Positions 28,879-35,277 of a stretch of 35,277 nt of DNA are shown in pieces. The DNA is taken from contig JAGXHJ010000006.1 of NCBI GenBank assembly GCA_024636315.1, positions 1 through 35,277 on the forward strand, written 5' to 3'. The first letter of the stretch is position 1, and each line of letters starts with the position of its first letter. The DNA is from Methylophaga sp. Its GTDB lineage: Bacteria; Pseudomonadota; Gammaproteobacteria; Nitrosococcales; Methylophagaceae. The notes beneath the pieces are model-generated. The model worked only from the letters and a program-made list of their open reading frames with translations, did not search any database and was not told the origin of the DNA. Made by a program: the position numbers and the translations under genes.

Positions 28879-30972
28879 ATGGCTGCAGATCTATCCAAAT
28901 ATAGAAATATTGGTATCTTCGCGCATGTAGATGCGGGTAAGACCACCACCACAGAACGAATTTTGAAACTAACCGGTAAAATTCATAAAGTCGGTGAAGT
29001 ACATGATGGCGAATCAACAATGGATTTCATGGATCAGGAAGCTGAACGTGGAATAACTATTCAATCAGCGGCCACAACTTGCGAATGGGACGGCCACCGT
29101 CTAAACGTAATCGATACACCGGGTCACGTTGATTTCACGATTGAAGTATATCGCTCGCTAAAAGTATTAGATGGTGGTGTTGGTGTATTCTGTGGTTCAG
29201 GTGGTGTAGAGCCACAATCTGAAACTAACTGGCGTTATGCTAATGATTCGGAAGTTTCTCGTATTATCTTTGTTAATAAACTAGATCGTATGGGCGCGGA
29301 TTTCTTCCGTGTTGTTAAACAAGTTAAAGATGTATTAGGTGCCCACCCATTAGTAATGGTGTTACCAATTGGTATCGAAGAAGATTTCAAAGGCTGTGTT
29401 GATTTATTAACCCGTAAAGCTTGGATATGGGATAACGAAAAAGATACCACCGCTTTCCGTATTGAAGAGCCACCTGCTGAAATGGCGGATCAAATCGAAG
29501 AATACCGCGAAATGCTGATTGAAACAGCGGTTGAGCAAGATGATGATTTGATGGAAAAATATCTTGATGGTGAAGAGCCTTCAATTAAAGACCTTCAAAG
29601 ATGTATCCGTCTTGGCACATTAAAAATGGATTTCTTCCCAACATATTGTGGTTCAGCCTTTAAAGATAAAGGTGTGCAAATGGTATTGGATGCGGTTGTT
29701 GCATACTTACCTAACCCAACTGAAGTTGATCCTCAGCCTGAAGTCGATTTAGAAGGTGAGCCAACAGGTAAATTTGCGATTGTTGATACAGACAAACCAT
29801 TTCGTGCACTAGCATTCAAAATTATGGATGACCGTTTCGGTGCGTTAACCTTTATTCGTATCTACTCTGGAACCTTAAATAAAGGTGATACTGTACTTAA
29901 TACGTTCACAGGTAAAACAGAACGTGTTGGTCGAATGGTAGAAATGCATGCTGATGATCGTAATGAATTAAGTACTGCTCATGCCGGTGACATTATCGCA
30001 ATCGTAGGTATGAAAGATACACAAACAGGACACACATTGTGTGATCCTAAAAACCCAGCTACATTAGAACCAATGGTATTCCCTGATCCAGTTATTTCAA
30101 TTGCAATCTCACCTAAAGATAAAGCCGCATCTGAAAAAATGGGTATCGCACTGGGTAAAATGATCAAAGAAGATCCTTCATTCCGTGTTGAAACTGATCA
30201 AGACAGTGGCGAAACTATCATCAAAGGTATGGGCGAATTACATTTAGATATCAAAGTTGATATCTTACGCCGTACACATGGTGTTGACGTTACAGTTGGT
30301 GCACCACAAGTAGCTTACCGTGAAACAATTACGCTACGTACTGAAGATAGCTACACCCACAAAAAACAATCAGGTGGCTCTGGTCAATTCGGTAAGATCG
30401 ACTATATCATCGAACCAGGTGAAACGGGTAGTGGTTATGTGTTTGAATCAGTTGTAACGGGTGGTTCTGTACCTCGTGAATTCTGGCCTGCAGTTGAAAC
30501 AGGTTTCAAGAAAATGATGGGACGCGGCGTACTTGCTGGTTACCCTTGTTTAGACTTTAAAGTAACGTTAACTGATGGTTCTTTCCATGCGGTCGATTCA
30601 TCTGCAATGGCATTTGAATTAGCGGCAATGGGCGCATATCGTCAAACAATGAAAAAAGCCGGCCCACAAATCATGGAACCAATCATGAAAGTGGACGTGT
30701 TTACGCCAGATGATCATGTTGGTGATGTTATCGGTGACCTTAATCGTCGTCGTGGCATGATTAAGTCACAAGATGCGGGTGTAACAGGTGTACGTATTAA
30801 AGCAGACGTTCCATTAAGTGAAATGTTTGGTTATATCGGAACGCTTCGAACAATGACATCAGGTCGTGGTCAGTTCTCTATGGAGTTCTTACAATATAGT
30901 CCTTGTCCGCGTAATATTTCTGAACAAGTAATTACAGATGCTAAAGAACGTGAAGCAGCGGCTAAGAAATAA
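28879..30972 (+). CDS. fusA2: Elongation factor G paralogue (EF-G2 type)
   Basis: The 697-residue translational GTPase has GTP motifs [12 protein letters not shown] (G1), the switch region [20 protein letters not shown] (G3) and [10 protein letters not shown] (G4), then domains II to V. Domain IV has [17 protein letters not shown], and the domain IV/V region holds [45 protein letters not shown] and [24 protein letters not shown]. No rpsL, rpsG or tufA gene is near, so it is not in a str operon. The N-terminal wording ([42 protein letters not shown]) matches the second EF-G of Vibrio and related gammaproteobacteria as I remember it. By eye the codons are strongly biased towards CGT and GGT. 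If no other EF-G exists in the genome it would be the main one. Confidence 0.93.
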   Translation: MAADLSKYRNIGIFAHVDAGKTTTTERILKLTGKIHKVGEVHDGESTMDFMDQEAERGITIQSAATTCEWDGHRLNVIDTPGHVDFTIEVYRSLKVLDGGVGVFCGSGGVEPQSETNWRYANDSEVSRIIFVNKLDRMGADFFRVVKQVKDVLGAHPLVMVLPIGIEEDFKGCVDLLTRKAWIWDNEKDTTAFRIEEPPAEMADQIEEYREMLIETAVEQDDDLMEKYLDGEEPSIKDLQRCIRLGTLKMDFFPTYCGSAFKDKGVQMVLDAVVAYLPNPTEVDPQPEVDLEGEPTGKFAIVDTDKPFRALAFKIMDDRFGALTFIRIYSGTLNKGDTVLNTFTGKTERVGRMVEMHADDRNELSTAHAGDIIAIVGMKDTQTGHTLCDPKNPATLEPMVFPDPVISIAISPKDKAASEKMGIALGKMIKEDPSFRVETDQDSGETIIKGMGELHLDIKVDILRRTHGVDVTVGAPQVAYRETITLRTEDSYTHKKQSGGSGQFGKIDYIIEPGETGSGYVFESVVTGGSVPREFWPAVETGFKKMMGRGVLAGYPCLDFKVTLTDGSFHAVDSSAMAFELAAMGAYRQTMKKAGPQIMEPIMKVDVFTPDDHVGDVIGDLNRRRGMIKSQDAGVTGVRIKADVPLSEMFGYIGTLRTMTSGRGQFSMEFLQYSPCPRNISEQVITDAKEREAAAKK

Positions 30973-30993
30973 GTAAGTAGTATTTAGTTAAAT

Positions 30994-31029
30994 AAAAAAG
31001 GGGCTGATTTATTAATCAGCCCCTTTTTT
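30994..31029. terminator. Strong rho-independent terminator, probably bidirectional
   Basis: A perfect 16-bp stem (core GGGGCTGATT and AATCAGCCCC, flanked by six A and six T) encloses a 4-base loop. The T run serves the EF-G gene on the plus strand. The matching A run becomes a T run on the minus strand, where the terminator lies 95 bases past the end of rluD. Confidence 0.93.
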
Positions 31030-31123
31030 ATGTCAGTACTTATGAGAAATTGGTTTAAATAGCCTTATCGTTAGCATAGTTTTGATTTTAACATCGCTAC
31101 AAAACGCTATTTCTTACTATAGA

Positions 31124-32095
31124 TTATTTCTCATCTCGATTTAATCTTTGATCTTTAGCTAGTGCCGCCAAAATATTGAGCATGTCATTTGGCATCTCAA
31201 CTTGCCACGAAACGGCTTCACCTGAACCAGGGTGAATAAAGCCTAATGAGCCTGCATGGAGCGCTTGACGACGGAAACCCTGTAAGGCTTCGCGAAACTC
31301 TTCTGTCGAGTTCTTAGGGAGTCTTAATCGACCACCATAGACAGGATCACCAAATAGTGGATAACGGATATGTGCCATATGAACACGGATCTGGTGAGTA
31401 CGACCCGTTTCAAGCTTACAGCGAATATGGGTATGGGCACGGTAACGATGGGCTACACGGTAGTGAGTAATCGCTGTTTTCCCAGATGAAGTGACAGCCA
31501 TACGTTTACGTTCAACTGGATGACGTCCCATGGGCTGATCAACAGTACCACCCGCAGTCATGACGCCCATAGCGATAGCTTGATATTCACGTTCTACTGA
31601 TCGTTCTTGTAACTGGTTTACGAGTGAGTTATGGGCCTGCAATGTCTTGGCAATCATTAACAAACCAGTGGTGCCTTTATCAATCCGATGTACAATACCA
31701 GCCCTAGGAATAATCTCCAGTTCTGGCGCGTGGCTTAATAGTGCATTCACGAGAGTACCATCGTGATTGCCGGCACCAGGATGGACCACCATACCTGCTT
31801 CTTTATTGATAATTAAGATATCTTCGTCTTCATAAACAATATCAAGCTTAATGTCTTCTGCGATCCACGTATCATCAACCGCTTCTATTTGGGCATTGAT
31901 GACGATATGTTCTCCGCCTAGAACTGAATCACGCGGACGAAATTGTTGTTTGTCTACGCTGACAAAACCTGCTTTAATCCATTTTGTGAGTTGACCTCGC
32001 GAGTAGTCAGGAAAAAGTTGGGCAAGCGCTTGGTCGAGTCTCATTCCAGATGATTCGTCAGGAATAAAGTCTTCGAGTAAAAGGGTTTCAGACAT
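31124..32095 (-). CDS. rluD: 23S rRNA pseudouridine synthase RluD-type
   Basis: RluD makes pseudouridines 1911, 1915 and 1917 in helix 69 of 23S rRNA. The 323-residue protein has an N-terminal S4 RNA-binding domain at about 18-75 (RLDQALAQLFPDYSRGQLTKWI), then the RluA-type catalytic domain. The catalytic aspartate is D139 in GIVHRIDKGTTGLL, the same number as in E. coli. The usual HRLDKDTTG reads HRIDKGTTG here, which is a tolerated variation. LETGRTHQIRVHMAHI near 227-242 is diagnostic. It is divergent from the cytochrome gene. Confidence 0.94.
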   Translation of the reverse strand: MSETLLLEDFIPDESSGMRLDQALAQLFPDYSRGQLTKWIKAGFVSVDKQQFRPRDSVLGGEHIVINAQIEAVDDTWIAEDIKLDIVYEDEDILIINKEAGMVVHPGAGNHDGTLVNALLSHAPELEIIPRAGIVHRIDKGTTGLLMIAKTLQAHNSLVNQLQERSVEREYQAIAMGVMTAGGTVDQPMGRHPVERKRMAVTSSGKTAITHYRVAHRYRAHTHIRCKLETGRTHQIRVHMAHIRYPLFGDPVYGGRLRLPKNSTEEFREALQGFRRQALHAGSLGFIHPGSGEAVSWQVEMPNDMLNILAALAKDQRLNRDEK

Positions 32096-32163
32096 GGGAA
32101 GTTATTTATATTATGATGATGAAGTGATCATTATAGCCTAGGCGATAACTATTGGCTGATTTT

Positions 32164-32169
32164 AAGGAG
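32164..32169 (+). promoter_or_regulatory. Ribosome binding site that fixes the cytochrome c start
   Basis: AAGGAG is 6 bases before the ATG at 32176. A TTG-started frame from 32152 would place this site inside the coding region and would spoil the signal peptide. Confidence 0.75.
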
Positions 32170-32175
32170 TGGATA

Positions 32176-32469
32176 ATGCGTTGTAATTTAATTGTTTTAT
32201 GTCTGTTGGGCTTTACCGCTACAACTGTTATTGCTGAAGAAACTAGAAATGCTGAACTACTAGCGTCATCTTGCGCGGCTTGCCATGGTACAAATGGACA
32301 TAGTGTGGGTGGACTGCCGAGCTTAGCCGGTGTGGATAAGCTCTATTTGATTGAACAAATGCAACAATTTGTCAGTGGTGAACGCACTTCGACTGTAATG
32401 ATGCATCACGCGAGTGGTTATACTGCAGAGGAAATTGAATTGATGGCTGACTTTTTTTCAAAACAGTAG
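32176..32469 (+). CDS. Small monohaem cytochrome c (class I, c4/FccA-like)
   Basis: The 97-residue precursor has a signal peptide (MRCNLIVLCLLGFTATTVIA) and one CXXCH haem site, C33-AA-C36-H37. M75 or M76 in STVMMHH is the likely axial ligand. The pattern CAACHGTNGHSVGGLPSLAG, then EQMQQFVSGERTSTVMM and GYTAEEIELMADFFSKQ, resembles half of a c4-type cytochrome and the cytochrome subunit of flavocytochrome c sulfide dehydrogenase. No flavoprotein subunit lies beside it. A periplasmic electron carrier is the safe call. It is a single gene, divergent from rluD and convergent with mutM. Confidence 0.9.
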   Translation: MRCNLIVLCLLGFTATTVIAEETRNAELLASSCAACHGTNGHSVGGLPSLAGVDKLYLIEQMQQFVSGERTSTVMMHHASGYTAEEIELMADFFSKQ

Positions 32470-32504
32470 CTATAATTTATTAGCTTGTTTGGTTAGGTTA
32501 ATTT

Positions 32505-33332
32505 TTATTTAAGCTTCTGACATTTTGGGCAGTAAAAGGTAGCTCGTTGTGCTTCTTTATAATGTTCAAGTTCACTGCCACAGTGAACGCAGGCTTCACC
32601 CTGTCGACCGTAAACATTAAGTTGTTGAGCAAAATATCCTGGTTTACCATCACTTTTCCTGAAATCTTTTAAGGTGGTGCCACCGGCTTTAATTGCCTGA
32701 GTAAGTATGGTTTTAATGGCTGTTACTAATTTGTCACAGTCTTTTTTTGTTAGCTGATTTGCAATTTTTTGTGGATGAATTCCAGCCATAAACAGCGCTT
32801 CATTGGCATAAATATTACCGACGCCAACGACTACTTTGCCATCCATAATCAACGTTTTAGCACTGCACCGACGGTTTCGTGATTTGACCAAAAGTTCAGC
32901 TGTGTCGAATGCTTCTGTTAAAGGTTCTGGTCCAAGATGGCTAAATAAGGGATGTACTTCAATGGGTGCTTCAGTCCATAAAATGGCACCGAAGCGTCGA
33001 GGATCTGTGTATCTCAGCAGATGCCCATTTTCGACAACCAGATCAAAATGATCGTGCTTTTCGGGTGCTATATTTTCATTGACTGCTAAGATTCGAAGCC
33101 GACCAGACATACCAAGGTGGATAATTAAAGTACCGGTATCACATTCTAGTAGCAGATATTTGGCGCGACGATACAGTAAATGAATTGTCTGGCCAGTAAG
33201 AATGTCAGCAAGACGTGGGTCTATAGGCCAGCGCAGTGAAAAATTTCGGATCGTGACCTGGTTTATCTTTGCATCTTTGAGAAAGGATTCTACACCACGG
33301 AGTGTGGTTTCAACTTCAGGTAATTCAGGCAT
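32505..33332 (-). CDS. mutM: Bifunctional DNA-formamidopyrimidine glycosylase / AP lyase
   Basis: MutM (Fpg) removes 8-oxoguanine and ring-opened purines and cuts the resulting abasic site. The 275-residue protein begins MPELPEVETT, so P2 is the catalytic nucleophile after methionine removal and E3 is the second catalytic residue. K58 in YRRAKYLL is the conserved lysine. The helix-two-turn-helix with GVGNIYANEALF is present. The C-terminal zinc finger has C248, C251, C268 and C271 with R263 in AQRATFYCPKC. It lies 11 bp after the DUF4340 gene on the same strand and may be co-transcribed with it. Confidence 0.97.
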   Translation of the reverse strand: MPELPEVETTLRGVESFLKDAKINQVTIRNFSLRWPIDPRLADILTGQTIHLLYRRAKYLLLECDTGTLIIHLGMSGRLRILAVNENIAPEKHDHFDLVVENGHLLRYTDPRRFGAILWTEAPIEVHPLFSHLGPEPLTEAFDTAELLVKSRNRRCSAKTLIMDGKVVVGVGNIYANEALFMAGIHPQKIANQLTKKDCDKLVTAIKTILTQAIKAGGTTLKDFRKSDGKPGYFAQQLNVYGRQGEACVHCGSELEHYKEAQRATFYCPKCQKLK

Positions 33333-33343
33333 GATTTAGGCTA

Positions 33344-34225
33344 CTATTCGATGGACTGGGAAGGCAATAATTGTGCAAGTGAAGCTAAGGTAAATTGATA
33401 GCTCAGCTGTTGTTGATGATCCAAAATAAATAAGGCGTTATCGCTTAGTTTTAACTCATACTCAGCTGGCATTGTTTGATCATTAAACCAAATTTGTATT
33501 TTGTGAGTCGCAGTGCTTACTGGACCATTTTCTTGTAGAGGTAAAACCTGCAATGCGTAGGCATGTTGCCAATTTTGTATGAGCGCGCTCAGTCGATCGG
33601 TTGTTATTGTTGGCCAATTACTTTGCCAGTGGCCATTATTATTTTCGATGATAATTGATTCAGCTGACAGACTGTTGTCAGTATTGAGCTTCGGTAAAAT
33701 AAGTTTAGTGATGATATTGGCTTTAGGAAATACTTTATTTTCAATAAAGCTAGTGGCATTGGCACGTAATAATGGCGTAATGCGATCCGTGATTAAGTGA
33801 ATAACGTTATCGATCAATACATAACGATGTTTGCTAATGGGTTCTAAGCCACCAAACAGGACACGATGTTGATCTAAGGCTAAAACAAGATTGGCCGGTT
33901 CTAACTCGAACTGACTGAGAGATTTACCATCGCCAATTGTTATTTGAGCATAACTTGGTGTGTTTAAAAAACTGAGCACTAACTCAACACGTTTAATGTT
34001 TGCGACGGCCTTAATAGGCTGAGTGATTTGCCAACCAGATACTGACTTTTCTAATACAATATCAGCAACAGCCGGTCGCGAGATAGTAATGTTATGGATA
34101 TTATTGCTGATGAGTGTACTCAGTTGCGGCATCTCACTTTCTGCCGTTTTATCGTAAGTATTAAACCAATACAATCCGATGATTAAACCTATCAGGATCA
34201 GGTTTGTAAGGTAACTTTTTTTCAT
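33344..34225 (-). CDS. DUF4340 domain-containing membrane-anchored protein
   Basis: The 293-residue protein has one N-terminal membrane anchor (about 6-22, TNLILIGLIIGLYWF) and a large extracytoplasmic region. The repeated beta-strand pattern with NITISRPAVADIVLEKSVSGWQI, FELEPANLVLAL, and GLEPISKHRYVLIDNVIHLI is typical of DUF4340. Such genes usually follow GldG-like ABC transporter auxiliary genes, as here, with a 4-bp overlap. The function is unknown; a partner in an envelope ABC-type system is inferred from this constant pairing. Confidence 0.8.
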   Translation of the reverse strand: MKKSYLTNLILIGLIIGLYWFNTYDKTAESEMPQLSTLISNNIHNITISRPAVADIVLEKSVSGWQITQPIKAVANIKRVELVLSFLNTPSYAQITIGDGKSLSQFELEPANLVLALDQHRVLFGGLEPISKHRYVLIDNVIHLITDRITPLLRANATSFIENKVFPKANIITKLILPKLNTDNSLSAESIIIENNNGHWQSNWPTITTDRLSALIQNWQHAYALQVLPLQENGPVSTATHKIQIWFNDQTMPAEYELKLSDNALFILDHQQQLSYQFTLASLAQLLPSQSIE

Positions 34226-35277
34226 TGTCTACGCCGATACCACCACAGGCTTAATCCAATACCAAGTAGTAATAAAGGCATAACAATTAAAAAGCCGATG
34301 CCTATAAATAAGGACTGAGTTTGGTTTAATTGTAGTTGGTTATCTAGTGTAGTTTTGACCGGAATACTGATTAGCGCATCGTCGCCAGCCAACCAATTCA
34401 TTATCGCCATGCCAAGTTCAAGATTGCTCCCGTTGCCGAGATAGGTGTTAGATAAAAAGTCACCATCACCAATGATCGCGATGCGTTGCTCTACATTTTT
34501 TTCATTCTTGGTCATTGTGCGTGAAAGTAAATAGCCGATATTAAGTGGACCTTGAGTATCATCACCAAGATTGAAAACAAATGGTTGTTCAGCTCCTTTC
34601 TTAGGGGGCGTTGTCTCACTCCAAACATTGGCTTGGGTGGTTAATAGTGGCAGATATTGCCAATCAATATGGTCATTTGGAATCTGTTCCAGAGCCACCG
34701 CTTGTGGAAAGACCGTTACACCCGAGGTCGCTTGTCCAATAGGGTGATTAGCATAATCTGTAATCAGCACAAATTGTGGATCGCTGTTCCCCAATTTTGG
34801 GGCATTAGGATCTATAACAATACTGGGTATGAATTCTAGTTCGAGTTGTTCGGCTAGTCTGACTAGGAATTGATTACTGTCTGGTTCCGCTAACCAGAGT
34901 AAATTACCGCCATTAGCAATATAGTGTTTTATAATATCAATTTCGCCATCTAACCACGCACTTTCAGGGCTAGCGATCACAACGGCAGTCGCATTATTAG
35001 GAATTTGATTATTTTCAACTAAATTGAGCGGTAGAAATTTAAATCCTTTTTGTTTGAGTTGATCGCCCCATATACTGAGGTTGTAGTTAGCGGCATTAAG
35101 CGGACTACGCTCACCATGGCCTTCGATAAAAACTAACCATTGTTCTTGTTGCCGTGAGACAGTGATGAGTGCGTTAGTTAACGATTGCTCAGATAGATCA
35201 AAGACGTGTGTTTGTTTGTCTCCGCGTGAGACAACCATTTCACCTTGCTGCTGGATCTTGAGTTCGCGAACTAAGTC
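34222..35277 (-). CDS. GldG-like ABC transporter auxiliary protein, C-terminal part (cut by window edge)
   Basis: The frame is open through the window edge, so the true start is outside. The first internal ATG at 35238 is not the start, because the upstream codons (DLVRELKIQQQGE) continue a family-like sequence. The visible 351 residues contain ALITVSRQQEQWLVFIEGHGE, VVIASPESAWLDGEIDIIKHYIANGGNLLWLAEP, IAIIGDGDFLSNTYLGNGSNLELGMAIMNWLAGDD, and a C-terminal membrane helix (about SLFIGIGFLIVMPLLLLGIGLSLWWYRRR). This is the ABC_transp_aux / GldG family. The ATPase and permease genes would be expected just beyond the window. The function in gammaproteobacteria is not known. Confidence 0.85.
   Translation of the reverse strand, partial: DLVRELKIQQQGEMVVSRGDKQTHVFDLSEQSLTNALITVSRQQEQWLVFIEGHGERSPLNAANYNLSIWGDQLKQKGFKFLPLNLVENNQIPNNATAVVIASPESAWLDGEIDIIKHYIANGGNLLWLAEPDSNQFLVRLAEQLELEFIPSIVIDPNAPKLGNSDPQFVLITDYANHPIGQATSGVTVFPQAVALEQIPNDHIDWQYLPLLTTQANVWSETTPPKKGAEQPFVFNLGDDTQGPLNIGYLLSRTMTKNEKNVEQRIAIIGDGDFLSNTYLGNGSNLELGMAIMNWLAGDDALISIPVKTTLDNQLQLNQTQSLFIGIGFLIVMPLLLLGIGLSLWWYRRRQ

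Noticed and set aside
31124-32095. RluD with the changed motif HRIDKGTTG as a degenerate enzyme
   Set aside because: The catalytic D139 and the flanking HR are kept, and this residue varies within the family.
1-35277. CRISPR arrays, tRNA or rRNA genes, integrase or phage genes, defence or toxin-antitoxin systems
   Set aside because: None was recognised; no regularly spaced repeats or tRNA-like cloverleaf with CCA end was seen by eye.

Overview
The window looks like the chromosome of an aerobic, AT-leaning gammaproteobacterium. The evidence is a complete 14-subunit NADH:quinone oxidoreductase operon with separate nuoC and nuoD, gammaproteobacterial-type SbcB, HemL, RluD and MutM, a TonB2-type energy-transduction cluster of the Vibrio/Shewanella kind, and an EF-G paralogue outside any str operon. 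Family or genus cannot be fixed from the sequence; the separate nuoC/nuoD argues against Enterobacterales.

Layout. (1) 1-139: the cut-off end of an insertion sequence (5' end of an IS5-like transposase, minus strand), which meets the stop codon of sbcB. (2) 139-3780, minus strand: hemL, a secreted LigE-type ATP-dependent DNA ligase and sbcB, closely spaced. (3) 3858-5824: a NarX-type histidine kinase and LuxR-type response regulator pair, overlapping by 4 bp, then a hairpin-rich 328-bp gap with a terminator. (4) 6153-11682: a tightly packed TonB system (DUF3450 protein, TtpC-like long MotA/TolQ/ExbB protein, ExbB, ExbD, TonB, TPR protein) ending in an overlapping class II aldolase gene. (5) 11706-12569, minus: galU. 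(6) 12570-12938: a 369-bp divergent regulatory gap holding candidate -10 elements, a 21-codon mini-ORF and a terminator-like hairpin before nuoA. (7) 12939-27562: nuoABCDEFGHIJKLMN plus a DUF2818 membrane protein, then an MscS channel gene. (8) 28879-30972: an EF-G2-type paralogue with a very strong terminator. (9) 31124-35277: rluD (minus), a small monohaem cytochrome c (plus), then mutM, a DUF4340 protein and a GldG-like ABC auxiliary protein (minus, running off the window).

Functionally the window combines respiratory proton pumping (Nuo), use of the resulting proton-motive force for outer-membrane transport (ExbB/ExbD/TonB with TtpC), tetrapyrrole synthesis (HemL), and DNA and RNA maintenance (SbcB, ligase, MutM, RluD, EF-G). 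No CRISPR array, tRNA, rRNA, prophage or defence island was seen. Most of the region is ordinary core genome. The points most worth a second look are the IS junction at the sbcB stop codon, the TtpC/TPR/aldolase arrangement, the nuo leader structure and the hairpin-rich gap after the response regulator.
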